From assembly GCF_001667585.1 (NCBI RefSeq), contig NZ_LZJZ01000130.1:57095-121094 (forward strand): 64,000 nucleotides of DNA, given 5' to 3'. The notes under the pieces are model-generated. The model worked only from the letters and a program-made list of their open reading frames with translations. It was not told the DNA's origin and searched no databases. The stretch comes from Mycobacterium sp. E2733 (GTDB lineage: Bacteria; Actinomycetota; Actinomycetes; Mycobacteriales; Mycobacteriaceae). Of this stretch, positions 52,807 through 63,369 are shown one piece after another. The number at the start of each line of letters is the position of its first letter. Positions within the stretch are counted from its first letter, which is position 1. Position numbers and translations under genes: made by a program.

Positions 52807-55173
52807 CTACTTGTTCCGCGCCAGCGCCCTACGGTGTAGTGGCTCGCGGCCCGGCGGCTGCTGCGGGGGAGCCAGCAGCGGCTTACGGTGGCGCACCGCA
52901 ATCGTTTTCGGCGCATCGGTGCTCAGGGTGATCTCCTCGCCCGCATGCCGGATGGTGAGCTGGCCGCCCGGCCCGTCGCGCACCGTGTAGGTGACTTCGG
53001 AATGGTTCACGTCGACAGTAAGCCGGAAATCGCGCCACCGGAGCCGGAATCTCAGCCGCGAAATGCCATCGGGCAGCGCGGGATTTAGTGAGAGGATGCC
53101 CTCGTCGTCGCGCAGCCCGCCGAAGCCGCCCACCAGTGCCGTCCACGCGCCGGCGAGCGATGCCATGTGCAAGCCGTCGCGGGTGTTGTGGTGCAGGTCG
53201 CGCAGGTCGATCAGCCCGGCCTCGTAGGCGTAGTCGTGCGCCAACTCCAGGTGCCCGACCTCGGCGCACATCACGGCCTGGGTGCAGGCGGACAGCGACG
53301 AGTCGCGCACCATGCGCCGCTCGTAGTAATCGACGTTGCGCGCCTTCTGTTCCGGCGTGAACGCGTGGCTCTGCCACTGCATCGCCAGCACCAGGTCCGC
53401 CTGCTTGATCACCTGCGCCGGATAGAGCCGCACGTACGGGTCGTGCAGCAGCAACGGATAGTCGTGGTTCTCTTGGAAGTCCCACTCCGCCAGCGTGGTG
53501 AACCCCTCGCACTGCTGGTGGACCCCCAGGCCGGCGTCGTAGGGAATGTTCGCGGCGTCGGCCGCGTCGCGCCAGCAAGCCGTCTCCTCGGTGGTGACGC
53601 CCAACGACTCCGCCACCTCTGGGTGGCGGTTGCAGGCATCGGCGGCGGTGCGCAGGTTGTGCGCGGCCATCAGGTTGGTGAAGACGTTGTCGCGCACGAT
53701 CGCCGTGTACTCGTCGGGGCCGGTGACGCCGTCGAGGTGCCAGACGCCGTGCCGGTCGTGGTGGCCGAGGGAGAGCCAGAGCCGGGCCGTCTCGACGAGC
53801 ACCGCGAGGCCACAATTCTTCTCCAGTTCCTCGTCGCCGGTGACGATGCGGTACCGCTCGAAGGCCATGGCGATGTCGGCGTTGATGTGCCAGGCCGCCG
53901 TGCCGGCCGGCCAGTAGGCCGAGCATTCCTGCCCGCGGATGGTCCGCCAGGGGAAGGCGGCGCCCTGCAGGCCCAGCTCGGCCGCCCGCTCCTTGGCGAG
54001 GTCCAGGGTCGACGCCCGCCACCGCAGCGCGTCGGCCACCGCATGCGGCGCGGTGTAGGTGAGCACCGGCAGCACGTAACTTTCGGTGTCCCAGAAGGCG
54101 TGGCCGTCGTAGCCGGTTCCGGTGAGCCCCTTGGCCGGGATCGCGCGGCGCTCGGCGCGCACGCTGGCCTGCAACAGGTGGAAAAGCCCGAAGCGCACCG
54201 CTTGCTGGGATTCCGGGTCGCCCTCGACCTCGACGTCGGCGCTGTCCCAGAAGTCGTCCAGGTAGGCGCGCTGCGAATCCAGCAGCCCCTGCCACCCGGT
54301 GTAGCGGGCGCTGTGGATGGCGGCGGCGGCCTGGTCGCGCAGGGCCGGGCGCGAGCGCATGCTCGACCAGCCATACGCCAGGTACTTGACTATGCGCAGC
54401 TTCTGCCCGGCGCGCAGCCCACAGATCACGGTGGTCCGCGCCAGATCGTCGCGGGCGTCGGTGCTGAACTCGACGCGGCCGGGAACGTCGATCTCATGGT
54501 CCATGGCGGCCGACATCATCAGGGCGCTGCTGCGGGTGCGGTGCATGAGAAGCGCCCCGGTTTCGGTGTTTTCGTGGGCGACGGCCACCAGCGGGCTCTC
54601 CAGAATGGCCGCCACCCGCGGGTCACCCGAGGTCTGTGGTTGGTCTTCGTTGGTGACCAGTTCGGACTGCACCGTCACGCGAACGAAATCGCCGACCGCT
54701 TCTACGACGTATTCGATGGCGGCTACCCCGCGCTGGGCCAGCGACACCAGCCGGGTGGACACCAGCTTGATCTCCTTGCCGGCGGGGGAGCGCCAATGCG
54801 CGCCGCGGGTCATCGTCCCGGCGCGCATGTCGAGAACCCGCTCGTGCGAAAGCAATTCGCCGTAGCGGACGTCGAAGGGCTCGTCCTCGACCAGCAGGCG
54901 GATGATCTTGCCGTTGGTGACGTCGACGATCGTCTGGCCGGCCTCCGGATAGCCGTAGCCCGCCTCGGCGTAGGGCAGCGGCCGGATTTCGTAGAAGGAG
55001 TTCAGGTAGGTGCCCGGCAAGCCGTAGGGCTCACCCTCGTCGAGGTTGCCGCGCAGCCCGATGTGCCCGTTGGACAGGGTGAACAGGGATTCGGACTGGG
55101 CCAACAGGTTCAGGTCAAGCGTGGTTTCGCAGACGTGCCATGGATCGACGGGGAAGGCTTCGTCGTCGATCAT
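52807..55173 (-). CDS. Glycoside hydrolase family 65 protein (Rv3401-like)
   Basis: A 788-residue protein of the maltose/trehalose/kojibiose phosphorylase family, close in length to Rv3401 (786). An N-terminal beta-sandwich (about 1-270) precedes the (alpha/alpha)6 barrel with the general acid Glu488 in DGVTGPDEYTAIVRDN and substrate loops YDGHAFWDTE and RTIRGQECSAYWPAGTA. The substrate is unknown, but its partner is a beta-phosphoglucomutase-like HAD protein, so phosphorolysis of an alpha-glucoside giving beta-glucose-1-P is a sensible inference. ATGA overlap with that gene. Confidence 0.93.
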   Translation of the reverse strand: MIDDEAFPVDPWHVCETTLDLNLLAQSESLFTLSNGHIGLRGNLDEGEPYGLPGTYLNSFYEIRPLPYAEAGYGYPEAGQTIVDVTNGKIIRLLVEDEPFDVRYGELLSHERVLDMRAGTMTRGAHWRSPAGKEIKLVSTRLVSLAQRGVAAIEYVVEAVGDFVRVTVQSELVTNEDQPQTSGDPRVAAILESPLVAVAHENTETGALLMHRTRSSALMMSAAMDHEIDVPGRVEFSTDARDDLARTTVICGLRAGQKLRIVKYLAYGWSSMRSRPALRDQAAAAIHSARYTGWQGLLDSQRAYLDDFWDSADVEVEGDPESQQAVRFGLFHLLQASVRAERRAIPAKGLTGTGYDGHAFWDTESYVLPVLTYTAPHAVADALRWRASTLDLAKERAAELGLQGAAFPWRTIRGQECSAYWPAGTAAWHINADIAMAFERYRIVTGDEELEKNCGLAVLVETARLWLSLGHHDRHGVWHLDGVTGPDEYTAIVRDNVFTNLMAAHNLRTAADACNRHPEVAESLGVTTEETACWRDAADAANIPYDAGLGVHQQCEGFTTLAEWDFQENHDYPLLLHDPYVRLYPAQVIKQADLVLAMQWQSHAFTPEQKARNVDYYERRMVRDSSLSACTQAVMCAEVGHLELAHDYAYEAGLIDLRDLHHNTRDGLHMASLAGAWTALVGGFGGLRDDEGILSLNPALPDGISRLRFRLRWRDFRLTVDVNHSEVTYTVRDGPGGQLTIRHAGEEITLSTDAPKTIAVRHRKPLLAPPQQPPGREPLHRRALARNK

Positions 55174-55910
55174 GACGGCAGCAACTCGGCGAGGTCGGTG
55201 ACCACCACGTCGGCGCCGTTGCGTCGCAGATCGTCGGCCTGGCCCACTCGGTCGACACCCACCACGTAGCCGAAGTTACCGGCATGGCCGGCCTGCACGC
55301 CCGAGATCGCGTCCTCGAACACGGCCGCGGCCCCGGCCTCGACGCCGAGCAGCTCCGCCCCGCGCAGGTAGGAGTCCGGCGCGGGCTTACCGGCGATGTG
55401 CTCGTCGCGCAGCGTGACGCCGTCCACCCGCTTCTGGATGAACTGGTCCAGGCCGGTGATCTCCAGGACGTCACGGGTGTTGGCGCTGGAGGACACCACG
55501 GCGATGCCCAGCCCGGCCGCCGACGCTGCCTCCAGATATCGCCGCGAGCCCTCGAAGACCTCGACGCCGTCCTCGCGCAGCACCCGTTGGAACATGTCGT
55601 TCTTGCGGTTGCCCAGGCCGTATACCGTCTCGGCGTCTCCCGGGTCGTCCGGACTGCCGTCGGGCAGGTCGATCCCCCGGCTCTGCAGAAAGGACCGGAC
55701 CCCGTCCTCCCGCTTCTTACCGTCCACGTATTTCCGGTAGTCGTCGGCCGCATCGAACGGGACGAATTCTTCGCCGGTGCGCTTGGCCCGCTCGGACAGG
55801 TAGTCGTCGAACATGGCCTTCCAGGCCTTGGTGTGCACGCTCGCGGTATCGGTGAGCACACCGTCGAGGTCGAACAGACAGGCATGCACCTTCTCGGGCA
55901 GACCCAGCAC
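55170..55910 (-). CDS. HAD-superfamily beta-phosphoglucomutase-like protein (Rv3400-like)
   Basis: A 246-residue HAD phosphotransferase: Asp14 and Asp16 in CLFDLDGVLTD, Ser in VVSSSANTR, Lys in GKPAPDSYLRG and Asp in VFEDAISGV. The cap domain between residues 20 and 110 fits beta-phosphoglucomutase, which converts beta-glucose-1-P to glucose-6-P. The GTG start follows AGCGAGG. Translationally coupled to the GH65 gene, indicating one pathway. Confidence 0.9.
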   Translation of the reverse strand: MLGLPEKVHACLFDLDGVLTDTASVHTKAWKAMFDDYLSERAKRTGEEFVPFDAADDYRKYVDGKKREDGVRSFLQSRGIDLPDGSPDDPGDAETVYGLGNRKNDMFQRVLREDGVEVFEGSRRYLEAASAAGLGIAVVSSSANTRDVLEITGLDQFIQKRVDGVTLRDEHIAGKPAPDSYLRGAELLGVEAGAAAVFEDAISGVQAGHAGNFGYVVGVDRVGQADDLRRNGADVVVTDLAELLPS

Positions 55911-55991
55911 GGGTGGACCTCGCTTCCTGGTCTTGGAGGACTAGTTCAGCGATACCCACTCCACCATGCAGACATGTCTGTCGCCAAACGT

Positions 55992-56804
55992 TCACCCGCG
56001 CCCGGCCGCTGCGACCCCCTGAACGGCTCGAAGACGCCCGTCCGCCAGCGCGGCGGTGAGGTTCTCGAATTTCCGGTCGAAGTCGGTGACGAAGGCGTGC
56101 AAACCCAGCGGGGTGGCGGGCCGGGCCAGCAGCGCCTGCATGAACTCGGCCGCCTCCTCGGTCAGGTCGTTCCAGTGCTCCACGGCGAACCCGGCGGACT
56201 CGATGACCGCACGCAACTCGTCAGGGGTGACCAGGTGGCTGCGCTCGGGTTCATCGGCCCACGGCAGCGGATACCCCAGCGTGCCCTGGTTCCCGATCGT
56301 CAGGTCCCACAACGCAATCCGGCCCCCGGCCGCCAGTACCCGGCGCGCTTCGGAGTAGAGGCGCGCCTTGTCGGCGACGTTCATCTGAACGTGCTGGCTG
56401 ATGACGACGTCAAAAGCGCCGTCGGCAAACGGAAGTTGGGTGACGTCCGCCTGCCGGACCGATATCCGCTCGTCGAGCCGGACCAGGCGATTGAGCCAAC
56501 GGCTCGTCTCGCAATACTCCTCGGTGAGATCCACGGCCGCCACCGTGCAGCCGCACCGGTCGGCGACGTACCGGGCCGCGCCGCCGATCCCGCTGCCCGC
56601 GTCGAGCACCCGACTTTCGCTGGAGATGCCCGCCAGATCCACCAGCCGGCTGGTGGCGAAGCGGCCCATGGTGTGAAAGTCCTCCACCGCACCCAGGTCG
56701 GCGGGCACCAGGCGGTCGAGGTCTTTCCCGGCGGATATCAGCGCCCGTTCGATGTTGCGTCGGGACAGGCCGGTCGAGTACTGGTTGGCGATGGTGCCGG
56801 TCAT
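55992..56804 (-). CDS. SAM-dependent methyltransferase B of the HxlR-controlled operon
   Basis: A 270-residue class I methyltransferase. Motif I is VLDAGSGIGGAARYVA, followed by VAAVDLTEEYCE, the ISVRQADVTQLPFADGAFD acidic/post II region and LAAGGRIALWDLTIG. The pattern resembles gamma-tocopherol/sarcosine-type small-molecule methyltransferases. GGAGG precedes the ATG, which overlaps the stop of methyltransferase A (ATGA). It is the last gene of the operon. Substrate unknown. Confidence 0.87.
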   Translation of the reverse strand: MTGTIANQYSTGLSRRNIERALISAGKDLDRLVPADLGAVEDFHTMGRFATSRLVDLAGISSESRVLDAGSGIGGAARYVADRCGCTVAAVDLTEEYCETSRWLNRLVRLDERISVRQADVTQLPFADGAFDVVISQHVQMNVADKARLYSEARRVLAAGGRIALWDLTIGNQGTLGYPLPWADEPERSHLVTPDELRAVIESAGFAVEHWNDLTEEAAEFMQALLARPATPLGLHAFVTDFDRKFENLTAALADGRLRAVQGVAAAGRG

Positions 56805-57619
56805 TTGCGGACCTCCGTCCATGCGGTGATCAGCGGGGGCATCGTGATGAGGGCGCCGGCCGCGAGCGCCTCCCGGCGGAATTGTGGCACGAAGTTCTCG
56901 ATGTCGGCGAGCTCGTCGATGGCGAAGCCGCCCTGTTCCGCGATGGGGGAGACCAACCGCCAGACTTCCGCGGCGTAGGCCAGGATGTCGGCGTCGGCGG
57001 CGGTGCCGATGGGTGTGCCCTGGGTCAGGCGCGGCGCGCCGAGGCCGGCGTCGGCGAAGACGGTGGGCAGCGTGGTGCCGAACCGCGCGGACAGGCCCAT
57101 CGCCTCGAAGGCGCGGACGATGCCCGCCGTCACCCGCTCGAACAGCGGCAGGTCCGGGACGCTGCGCGTCGCGGTGATGTCGTTCTCGGAGAACGCGACG
57201 ATGCCGCCGGGGCGCACGAAGGTGCCCAGGTGCCGCAGCGTGGTGGCCGGGTCGGGCAGGTGCATCAGGATCAGCCGGCCGATGACCGCGTCCACCGGTT
57301 CGTCCAGCGCGATCGCGTCGACGGTGGCCTGCGTGAAGTGCGCTGCGCGCAGGCCTTGTTCGGCGGCGCGGTTCCGTGCGAGCTCGACCATCGCCGGTGC
57401 GGCGTCCACGCCGAGGACACTTCCGGCCGGTCCGACCAGCCGCGCGGCGATGAACGAGACGTCGCCGGGCCCGCAACCGATATCGAGCACCCGCATGCCC
57501 GGGCGCAGCCCGGCGAGCCGCAGCGCGTGCTGAGTGTAGTCGTTGTACAGGCGCCCCTGCAGGAGGAGCCGCCGCACCTCCACGTCGGCGTGACCGAGGA
57601 CGTAAGTGCTCGTGTTCAT
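56801..57619 (-). CDS. SAM-dependent methyltransferase A of the HxlR-controlled operon
   Basis: A 272-residue class I methyltransferase with motif I MRVLDIGCGPGDVSFIA, VLGVDAAPAMVELAR, the LILMHLPDPATTLRHL region and VRPGGIVAFSEND. This is the UbiE/Coq5-like arrangement used on quinones and natural products. ATG 57619 is chosen for GGAGAGGAT upstream and the ATGA overlap with the NmrA-like gene. The two methyltransferases of the operon are only distantly similar, so they may act at two positions of one molecule. Confidence 0.88.
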   Translation of the reverse strand: MNTSTYVLGHADVEVRRLLLQGRLYNDYTQHALRLAGLRPGMRVLDIGCGPGDVSFIAARLVGPAGSVLGVDAAPAMVELARNRAAEQGLRAAHFTQATVDAIALDEPVDAVIGRLILMHLPDPATTLRHLGTFVRPGGIVAFSENDITATRSVPDLPLFERVTAGIVRAFEAMGLSARFGTTLPTVFADAGLGAPRLTQGTPIGTAADADILAYAAEVWRLVSPIAEQGGFAIDELADIENFVPQFRREALAAGALITMPPLITAWTEVRK

Positions 57620-58695
57620 CGCGTCGCCATCCTCTCCGGTGTGGTGTGCTCGGCCCGCCACACCGCGGATTGACCGGAAAGCCGGGCATGTGCGGGTTGC
57701 GGATGTTGTTGGAGCCGGTCGAACTTGTCCAGGCGGTGCATCGGTACGAGTCCGGTCAACAGGAAGTTCCCGAGCTGCCGGATGAGATTACCTGCGGTGC
57801 GCCGTGTTTCGGGGCCGTTGACGTAGCGGCGCGCGATGGTCAGGAAGTCTTCGGGTTCCACACCGGCCACATCACGAACATGCGTGGTGGGACCACCCAC
57901 TTCCCAGGTGCCCAGGGCGTATTCCGGCAGGTAGTGCCGCAGGCTGGACTGGAAGAACATGTCGGCGCCGAGCCGCTTGGCATTGACGCGCACGGCGCGC
58001 ATGAACATCCATTGGGGGATGTCGATGTGGCGCACGCGCCGGCCCAACGCCTCACCGACCGCGTCGGCGATCTCGGCTCCCGAAAGCAGGGCCGGTCCGG
58101 TCGGGCGGTACGCGCGGCCATCATGACGGTGCGGGTCAAGCAGCGCGCCGACGGCGACGCGGGCGATGTCTTCGTTGGAGGGAGGCGCATTTCGGCGGGC
58201 GCCGGTGGGGACCGGCAGGATTCCCAGCGCGGCGGCCAGTGGCAGCACCTGCAAATAGTTGTCGGCGAAGTAGCCGGGATCGACGGCGACGTGGGCGGTG
58301 TCCGGCAGCAGGTCGAACAGCTTGTCGGTCAGCCATGCTTGTCGGGTCATCAGCGAGGGGTGCTCCGGACCGGCCGCCCACTGTCCGAGCGCCACCACCG
58401 CTTCCACACCTGCGCGGCGTACGGCCAACGCGAAGGCGACCGCGCTGTCGAGCGCGTGGGGGTGGTACGGAGGGTTGAAGTACAGTCGGTCGACCTCGTC
58501 CAGCGCGGCCGTAACCTGTTGGATGTCAAACATATCGGCCACGACGACCTCGGCGCCCAGCTCCCGCAGCCGCGCGCTGCGCGCATCCTCACGATGCACC
58601 ATGGCCCTGGTGGCAACGCCCTTTTCCAAGAGCTGCGCGGCGACCGCGCTCCCGATCCTGCCCGTGGCCGCAGTCACCAATACTCGGGTATTCAT
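57616..58695 (-). CDS. NmrA-like NAD(P)-binding protein
   Basis: A 359-residue atypical short-chain dehydrogenase. The N-terminal VLVTAATGRIGSAVAAQLL is the nucleotide loop, followed by VVVADMFDIQQV. An active-site YxxxK is not evident, which is typical of NmrA/NAD(P)H-sensor and ergot-reductase-like members. The C-terminal 60 residues (LIRQLGNFLLTGLVP onward) are an unusual extension. Both ends are coupled by ATGA to the exporter and to methyltransferase A. Confidence 0.87.
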   Translation of the reverse strand: MNTRVLVTAATGRIGSAVAAQLLEKGVATRAMVHREDARSARLRELGAEVVVADMFDIQQVTAALDEVDRLYFNPPYHPHALDSAVAFALAVRRAGVEAVVALGQWAAGPEHPSLMTRQAWLTDKLFDLLPDTAHVAVDPGYFADNYLQVLPLAAALGILPVPTGARRNAPPSNEDIARVAVGALLDPHRHDGRAYRPTGPALLSGAEIADAVGEALGRRVRHIDIPQWMFMRAVRVNAKRLGADMFFQSSLRHYLPEYALGTWEVGGPTTHVRDVAGVEPEDFLTIARRYVNGPETRRTAGNLIRQLGNFLLTGLVPMHRLDKFDRLQQHPQPAHARLSGQSAVWRAEHTTPERMATR

Positions 58696-60209
58696 GGCAT
58701 TTCCCTTTCGATTTGACGTGCCGGCAACAACCAGCCGACGACGAGCGCGGCGCCCAACGCGACGCCGGCACAGACCAGCGAGCTCACCTGCAGGCCGTCC
58801 AGGAACGCGCGATCGACGACACCGCGGACGTAGCCGGCTTGTGGCGCGGGCAGCTGCTGGATCACCCTGTGCGCCAGGGCCATCGATTGCCGCATTGGCT
58901 CGGCCGGCAATCCGGTCAACGCGGCCGCCCCGAGATGCCCCGAGTACACCGAGGCGAAGATGCTGCCGGCGATGGCGACGCCGAGCGTGCCCCCGAGTTC
59001 GCGCGTGGTGTCGTTGACGGCCGAACCCACTCCAGCCTTATCGGCGGACAACGACCCCATGATTGCCTCGGTGGCCGGCGAAACGGTCAGGCCGAGGCCG
59101 CCGCCGAGCAGCAGCATCTGCGTGGCGATTTGGGTGTACGGCGTGGCGGCGTCGGCGGTGGACGCCCACGCCAGCCCGGCGGCGAAGACGGTGAGTCCGG
59201 CGGCGACGACGGCGGTGGTGCCGACGCGTTCCACCAGCCGGGGTCCCGCGATGCTGGCCAGCGCGATCGTGGCGGCGACCGGCAGCAGCCGTACCCCGCT
59301 CTGAAATGCGGTGTAGTCCTTGATGAATTGGAAGTACTGCGTGATGACGAAGATGAAGCCGAACAGGGTCAGAAAGCCGGCGGTCACGGCCAGGCTTCCG
59401 CCGGAGAACCGGCGGTCGACGAACACCGACACGTCCAGCATGGGGTGGTCGCTGCGCCGCTCCCACAGCGCGAATCCGGCCAGAACCGTTGCGGCCAAGG
59501 CGAACCCGGCCACGGTCCGGCCGTTGGTCCATCCCCAGGTGGGCGCCTGGATGACCGTGTAGACCAGCGCGGTGATCCCGGCCGCCGATAAGAGCAGGCC
59601 GGCGACGTCGACGCGCGGTGCCGCCGGGTCGCGCGAGGTCGGCACGAAAAGGACGCCGCCGACGATGGCCAGCACCGCAATCGGGATGTTCACCATGAAG
59701 ATCGAGCCCCACCAGAAGTGCTCGAGCAGCCAGCCGCCGCTGATCGGCCCCACGGCCACCCCGACGCCGACCATCGCCGCCCACAGCCCGATCGCCTTGG
59801 CGCGCGCCGCCGGTTCGGTGAAGATGTTGGTGATCAAGCCAAGGGTGGTCGGAAAGATCACCGCCGCGCCCACCCCCATGGCGGCGCGGGCCGCGATCAA
59901 CTGGCCGGCCGAATCAGTATGTGCCGCAACGGCGGAAGTTGCGGCGAAAAGCGCCAGTCCGGAGTTCAGCCAGCCCCGTCTGCCAAAGCGGTCGCTGAGG
60001 CTGCCCGCCGAGAGCAGCAGTCCCGACATCACCAGGGTGTAGGCGTCGACGATCCATTGCAGCTGGGCGGTGTTGGCGCCGAGTTCGCGCGACAGGGTCG
60101 GCAGCGCGACGTTGACGATGGTGGCGTCGACGCTGATGACGAAGACGCCGAGACAGATGACGGCGAGTGCGGGGACGGGACGGTTCCGTAAGAGGGGTTC
60201 GGTGCTCAT
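58692..60209 (-). CDS. MFS transporter, DHA2 (EmrB/QacA) family
   Basis: A 505-residue protein with about 14 transmembrane helices. Motif A-like GSLSDRFGRRGWLNSGL and motif C-like GVGVAVGPISGGWLLEHFWW mark a proton-driven drug or metabolite exporter. ATG 60209 is chosen because TAGCGT ends 7 nt upstream with TTGATT 17 bp before it. It heads the operon exporter, NmrA-like, methyltransferase A, methyltransferase B. The cargo is unknown; it may export the methylated product or a toxin. Confidence 0.92.
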   Translation of the reverse strand: MSTEPLLRNRPVPALAVICLGVFVISVDATIVNVALPTLSRELGANTAQLQWIVDAYTLVMSGLLLSAGSLSDRFGRRGWLNSGLALFAATSAVAAHTDSAGQLIAARAAMGVGAAVIFPTTLGLITNIFTEPAARAKAIGLWAAMVGVGVAVGPISGGWLLEHFWWGSIFMVNIPIAVLAIVGGVLFVPTSRDPAAPRVDVAGLLLSAAGITALVYTVIQAPTWGWTNGRTVAGFALAATVLAGFALWERRSDHPMLDVSVFVDRRFSGGSLAVTAGFLTLFGFIFVITQYFQFIKDYTAFQSGVRLLPVAATIALASIAGPRLVERVGTTAVVAAGLTVFAAGLAWASTADAATPYTQIATQMLLLGGGLGLTVSPATEAIMGSLSADKAGVGSAVNDTTRELGGTLGVAIAGSIFASVYSGHLGAAALTGLPAEPMRQSMALAHRVIQQLPAPQAGYVRGVVDRAFLDGLQVSSLVCAGVALGAALVVGWLLPARQIEREMP

Positions 60210-60216
60210 AGACAAG

Positions 60217-60288
60217 ACGCTAAAGCAAATGGACAAATAAATCAAGTAGCTGATTGAAAATCATGTCTACGGTTGGTAGGCTGGCCTG
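60217..60288. promoter_or_regulatory. Back-to-back promoters of the exporter operon and hxlR gene
   Basis: Minus strand: -35 TTGATT (60240-60245), 17-bp spacer, -10 TAGCGT (60217-60222), 7 nt to the exporter ATG. Plus strand: -35 TTGAAA (60254-60259), 17-bp spacer, -10 TAGGCT (60277-60282), 6 nt to the GTG of the regulator. AATCA-N6-TGATT (60240-60255) between the two -35 boxes is a candidate HxlR site. Confidence 0.82.
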
Positions 60289-60930
60289 GTGGCATCCCGC
60301 AGGACCTACAGCCAGAACTGCCCAATCGCCCGAGGCCTCGACGTCCTGGGCGAGCGGTGGACGCTGCTGATCCTGCGCGAGCTGGTCGGCGGCCCTCGCC
60401 GCTACGGTGACTTGCGCGCCGAGTTACCCGGCATCGCAACCAATCTGCTCGCCGAGCGGCTCAAAGAACTGCAGGACGCCGGGCTCGTCGACCGCGCCGA
60501 CCTGCCCGCCCCGATCGGGCGGACCGTCTACACCCTCAGCGACATGGGCTGGCAGCGGGCGTTGCCCGTGTTGAGGAGCGTGGCATGGTTCGGCCTGGAC
60601 CGGTTGGACCCGATCGAGGGCGGCGCGGTGTCACCGCTCAACGGGTTCTTGGCCGGGATCCTGCTCGGCTTCGACTCGGGCAAGGCGGCGGGGTTGGAGG
60701 CGAGCTGTCGGGCCGAGATCGACGGCCGGCGTTTCGACTTCGCGGTGACCCAGGGCCGGCTAGCCGGTGGTCACGGCGAACCGTCGGTGACGATCACCGC
60801 CGCCGCGGCGGATCTGGTGACCGCCCGCCTGGGCGCGAACGAGGCCAAGCGCAAGGCGGCGCTGCGGCGCATCAGCGTGACGGGCGACCCGGCGGCCGCC
60901 GACGCGGCACGTCAGGCGTTCGCGCTTTAG
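60289..60930 (+). CDS. HxlR-family transcriptional regulator
   Basis: A 213-residue protein. Residues 1-105 are an HxlR winged helix (NCPIARGLDVLGERWTLLIL, RRYGDLRAELPGIATNLLAERLKELQDAGLV); Cys11 in NCPIA is the redox- or electrophile-sensing position in several family members. Residues 110-213 form an extra C-terminal domain resembling SCP2-like sterol-carrier folds that may bind a ligand. It probably controls the divergent exporter/methyltransferase operon. Confidence 0.9.
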   Translation: MASRRTYSQNCPIARGLDVLGERWTLLILRELVGGPRRYGDLRAELPGIATNLLAERLKELQDAGLVDRADLPAPIGRTVYTLSDMGWQRALPVLRSVAWFGLDRLDPIEGGAVSPLNGFLAGILLGFDSGKAAGLEASCRAEIDGRRFDFAVTQGRLAGGHGEPSVTITAAAADLVTARLGANEAKRKAALRRISVTGDPAAADAARQAFAL

Positions 60931-61484
60931 GCCTGCGCCAGCAACTCGTCCACCGACCATTGGTCGTTGGCGTGGCCGCCGCGCTTGCACGCGACCACGC
61001 GGCCGTCCGGGCCGATGAGGAAGTCGGCGGGCAGGCCCAGATGGCCGCCGGTCGGACGCGGATTGGACACCGGCATGCCGCCCCGGTTGCGCCAATAGCT
61101 GGGGCGGGCCATCGCCACCACCGTCGGCGGAACCGCGCGCGGGTCGAGCACGGAACGCGGCGACGAGCCGACACCGAACTCGGCGTACAGCGCCTTGGCC
61201 GGGTCGCCAATCACCGCGAACGGCAAATCGCCGACGTATTGCCGCAATTCATCGTCGGTCGAGTGGAATACCACGACCTCACGGATACCGGCGTCGGCGA
61301 TCTCGCCGTGGCGGCGCACGATCGACTGCAGGTGAACGTTGCAGATGGGACAACCGGCGAAGCGCCGGAACTGCAAATGGACGAGTTGGTCGGGATCGGG
61401 AATCGGCACCCTGTCCCCGGAAACGCTGGTCAGTTCGCGGGCGGAGACAACGCTGCCCCGGCCTATCGCGGAATTCTTGCGCAA
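60927..61484 (-). CDS. Peroxiredoxin-like (AhpC/TSA) family protein
   Basis: A 185-residue thioredoxin-fold protein. The redox motif is Cys-Pro-Ile-Cys (RRFAGCPICNVHLQSI); LPADFLIGPDGRVVACKRG and ANDQWSVDELLA are typical of the peroxiredoxin-like family. A TTG start at 61484 is chosen because AGGAG lies 8 nt upstream and the conserved GSVVSARELT begins soon after; no nearer ATG/GTG fits. The stop overlaps that of hxlR by 4 bp. The electron donor and substrate are unknown. Confidence 0.85.
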   Translation of the reverse strand: MRKNSAIGRGSVVSARELTSVSGDRVPIPDPDQLVHLQFRRFAGCPICNVHLQSIVRRHGEIADAGIREVVVFHSTDDELRQYVGDLPFAVIGDPAKALYAEFGVGSSPRSVLDPRAVPPTVVAMARPSYWRNRGGMPVSNPRPTGGHLGLPADFLIGPDGRVVACKRGGHANDQWSVDELLAQA

Positions 61485-61615
61485 GGGCGGCTCCTGTCTG
61501 ACGAAGAGGCTCCCTTTTCTAACGAAGGAATGTATGGGCTGATTCCGAACCCACCAGGACACCCCGGACCGCCGGCATTGCGCGGCCGACCCATTTGATG
61601 TGACGGCGCAGCCAC

Positions 61616-61621
61616 TAAGCT
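61616..61621 (+). promoter_or_regulatory. -10 element of a leaderless guaA promoter
   Basis: TAAGCT ends 7 nt before the guaA GTG, and no Shine-Dalgarno is present, so the transcript likely starts at the GTG. Confidence 0.55.
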
Positions 61622-61628
61622 GGCTGCC

Positions 61629-63200
<1,572 letters not shown>

Positions 63201-63319
63201 CCGCCCGGCGCGAAAGCGCCGCCACTTCACACCCATCCGCCCCACCGGTATCGATCGCATAAAGCCGCCCCTTCCGTTTCTTGACGGTTGTCGGAGGGCG
63301 GGTGTTTACTCTCAATCAG

Positions 63320-63335
63320 TCGAACATACTTTCGA
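63320..63335 (+). promoter_or_regulatory. LexA/SOS box upstream of imuA'
   Basis: TCGAACATACTTTCGA matches the mycobacterial SOS box TCGAAC-N4-GTTCGA at 11 of 12 defined positions and lies 34 bp before the imuA' start, predicting LexA repression and DNA-damage induction. Confidence 0.87.
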
Positions 63336-63369
63336 AAATAGTCGTGCGAGAGCGGTGGTAGGAGGCTGG

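Noticed and set aside
53167..55269. 700-codon plus-strand frame antisense to the GH65 gene.
   Set aside because: Composition is typical of antisense frames in GC-rich DNA, while the GH65 protein on the other strand has conserved motifs throughout.
57620..57661. Upstream start adding 14 residues to methyltransferase A.
   Set aside because: ATG 57619 has a good ribosome-binding site and the operon's usual ATGA overlap; the extension lies wholly within the NmrA-like gene.
60210..60245. Upstream start for the MFS exporter at 60245.
   Set aside because: It would begin inside the -35 element; the promoter geometry and the hydrophilic STEPLLRNRP N-terminus favour ATG 60209.
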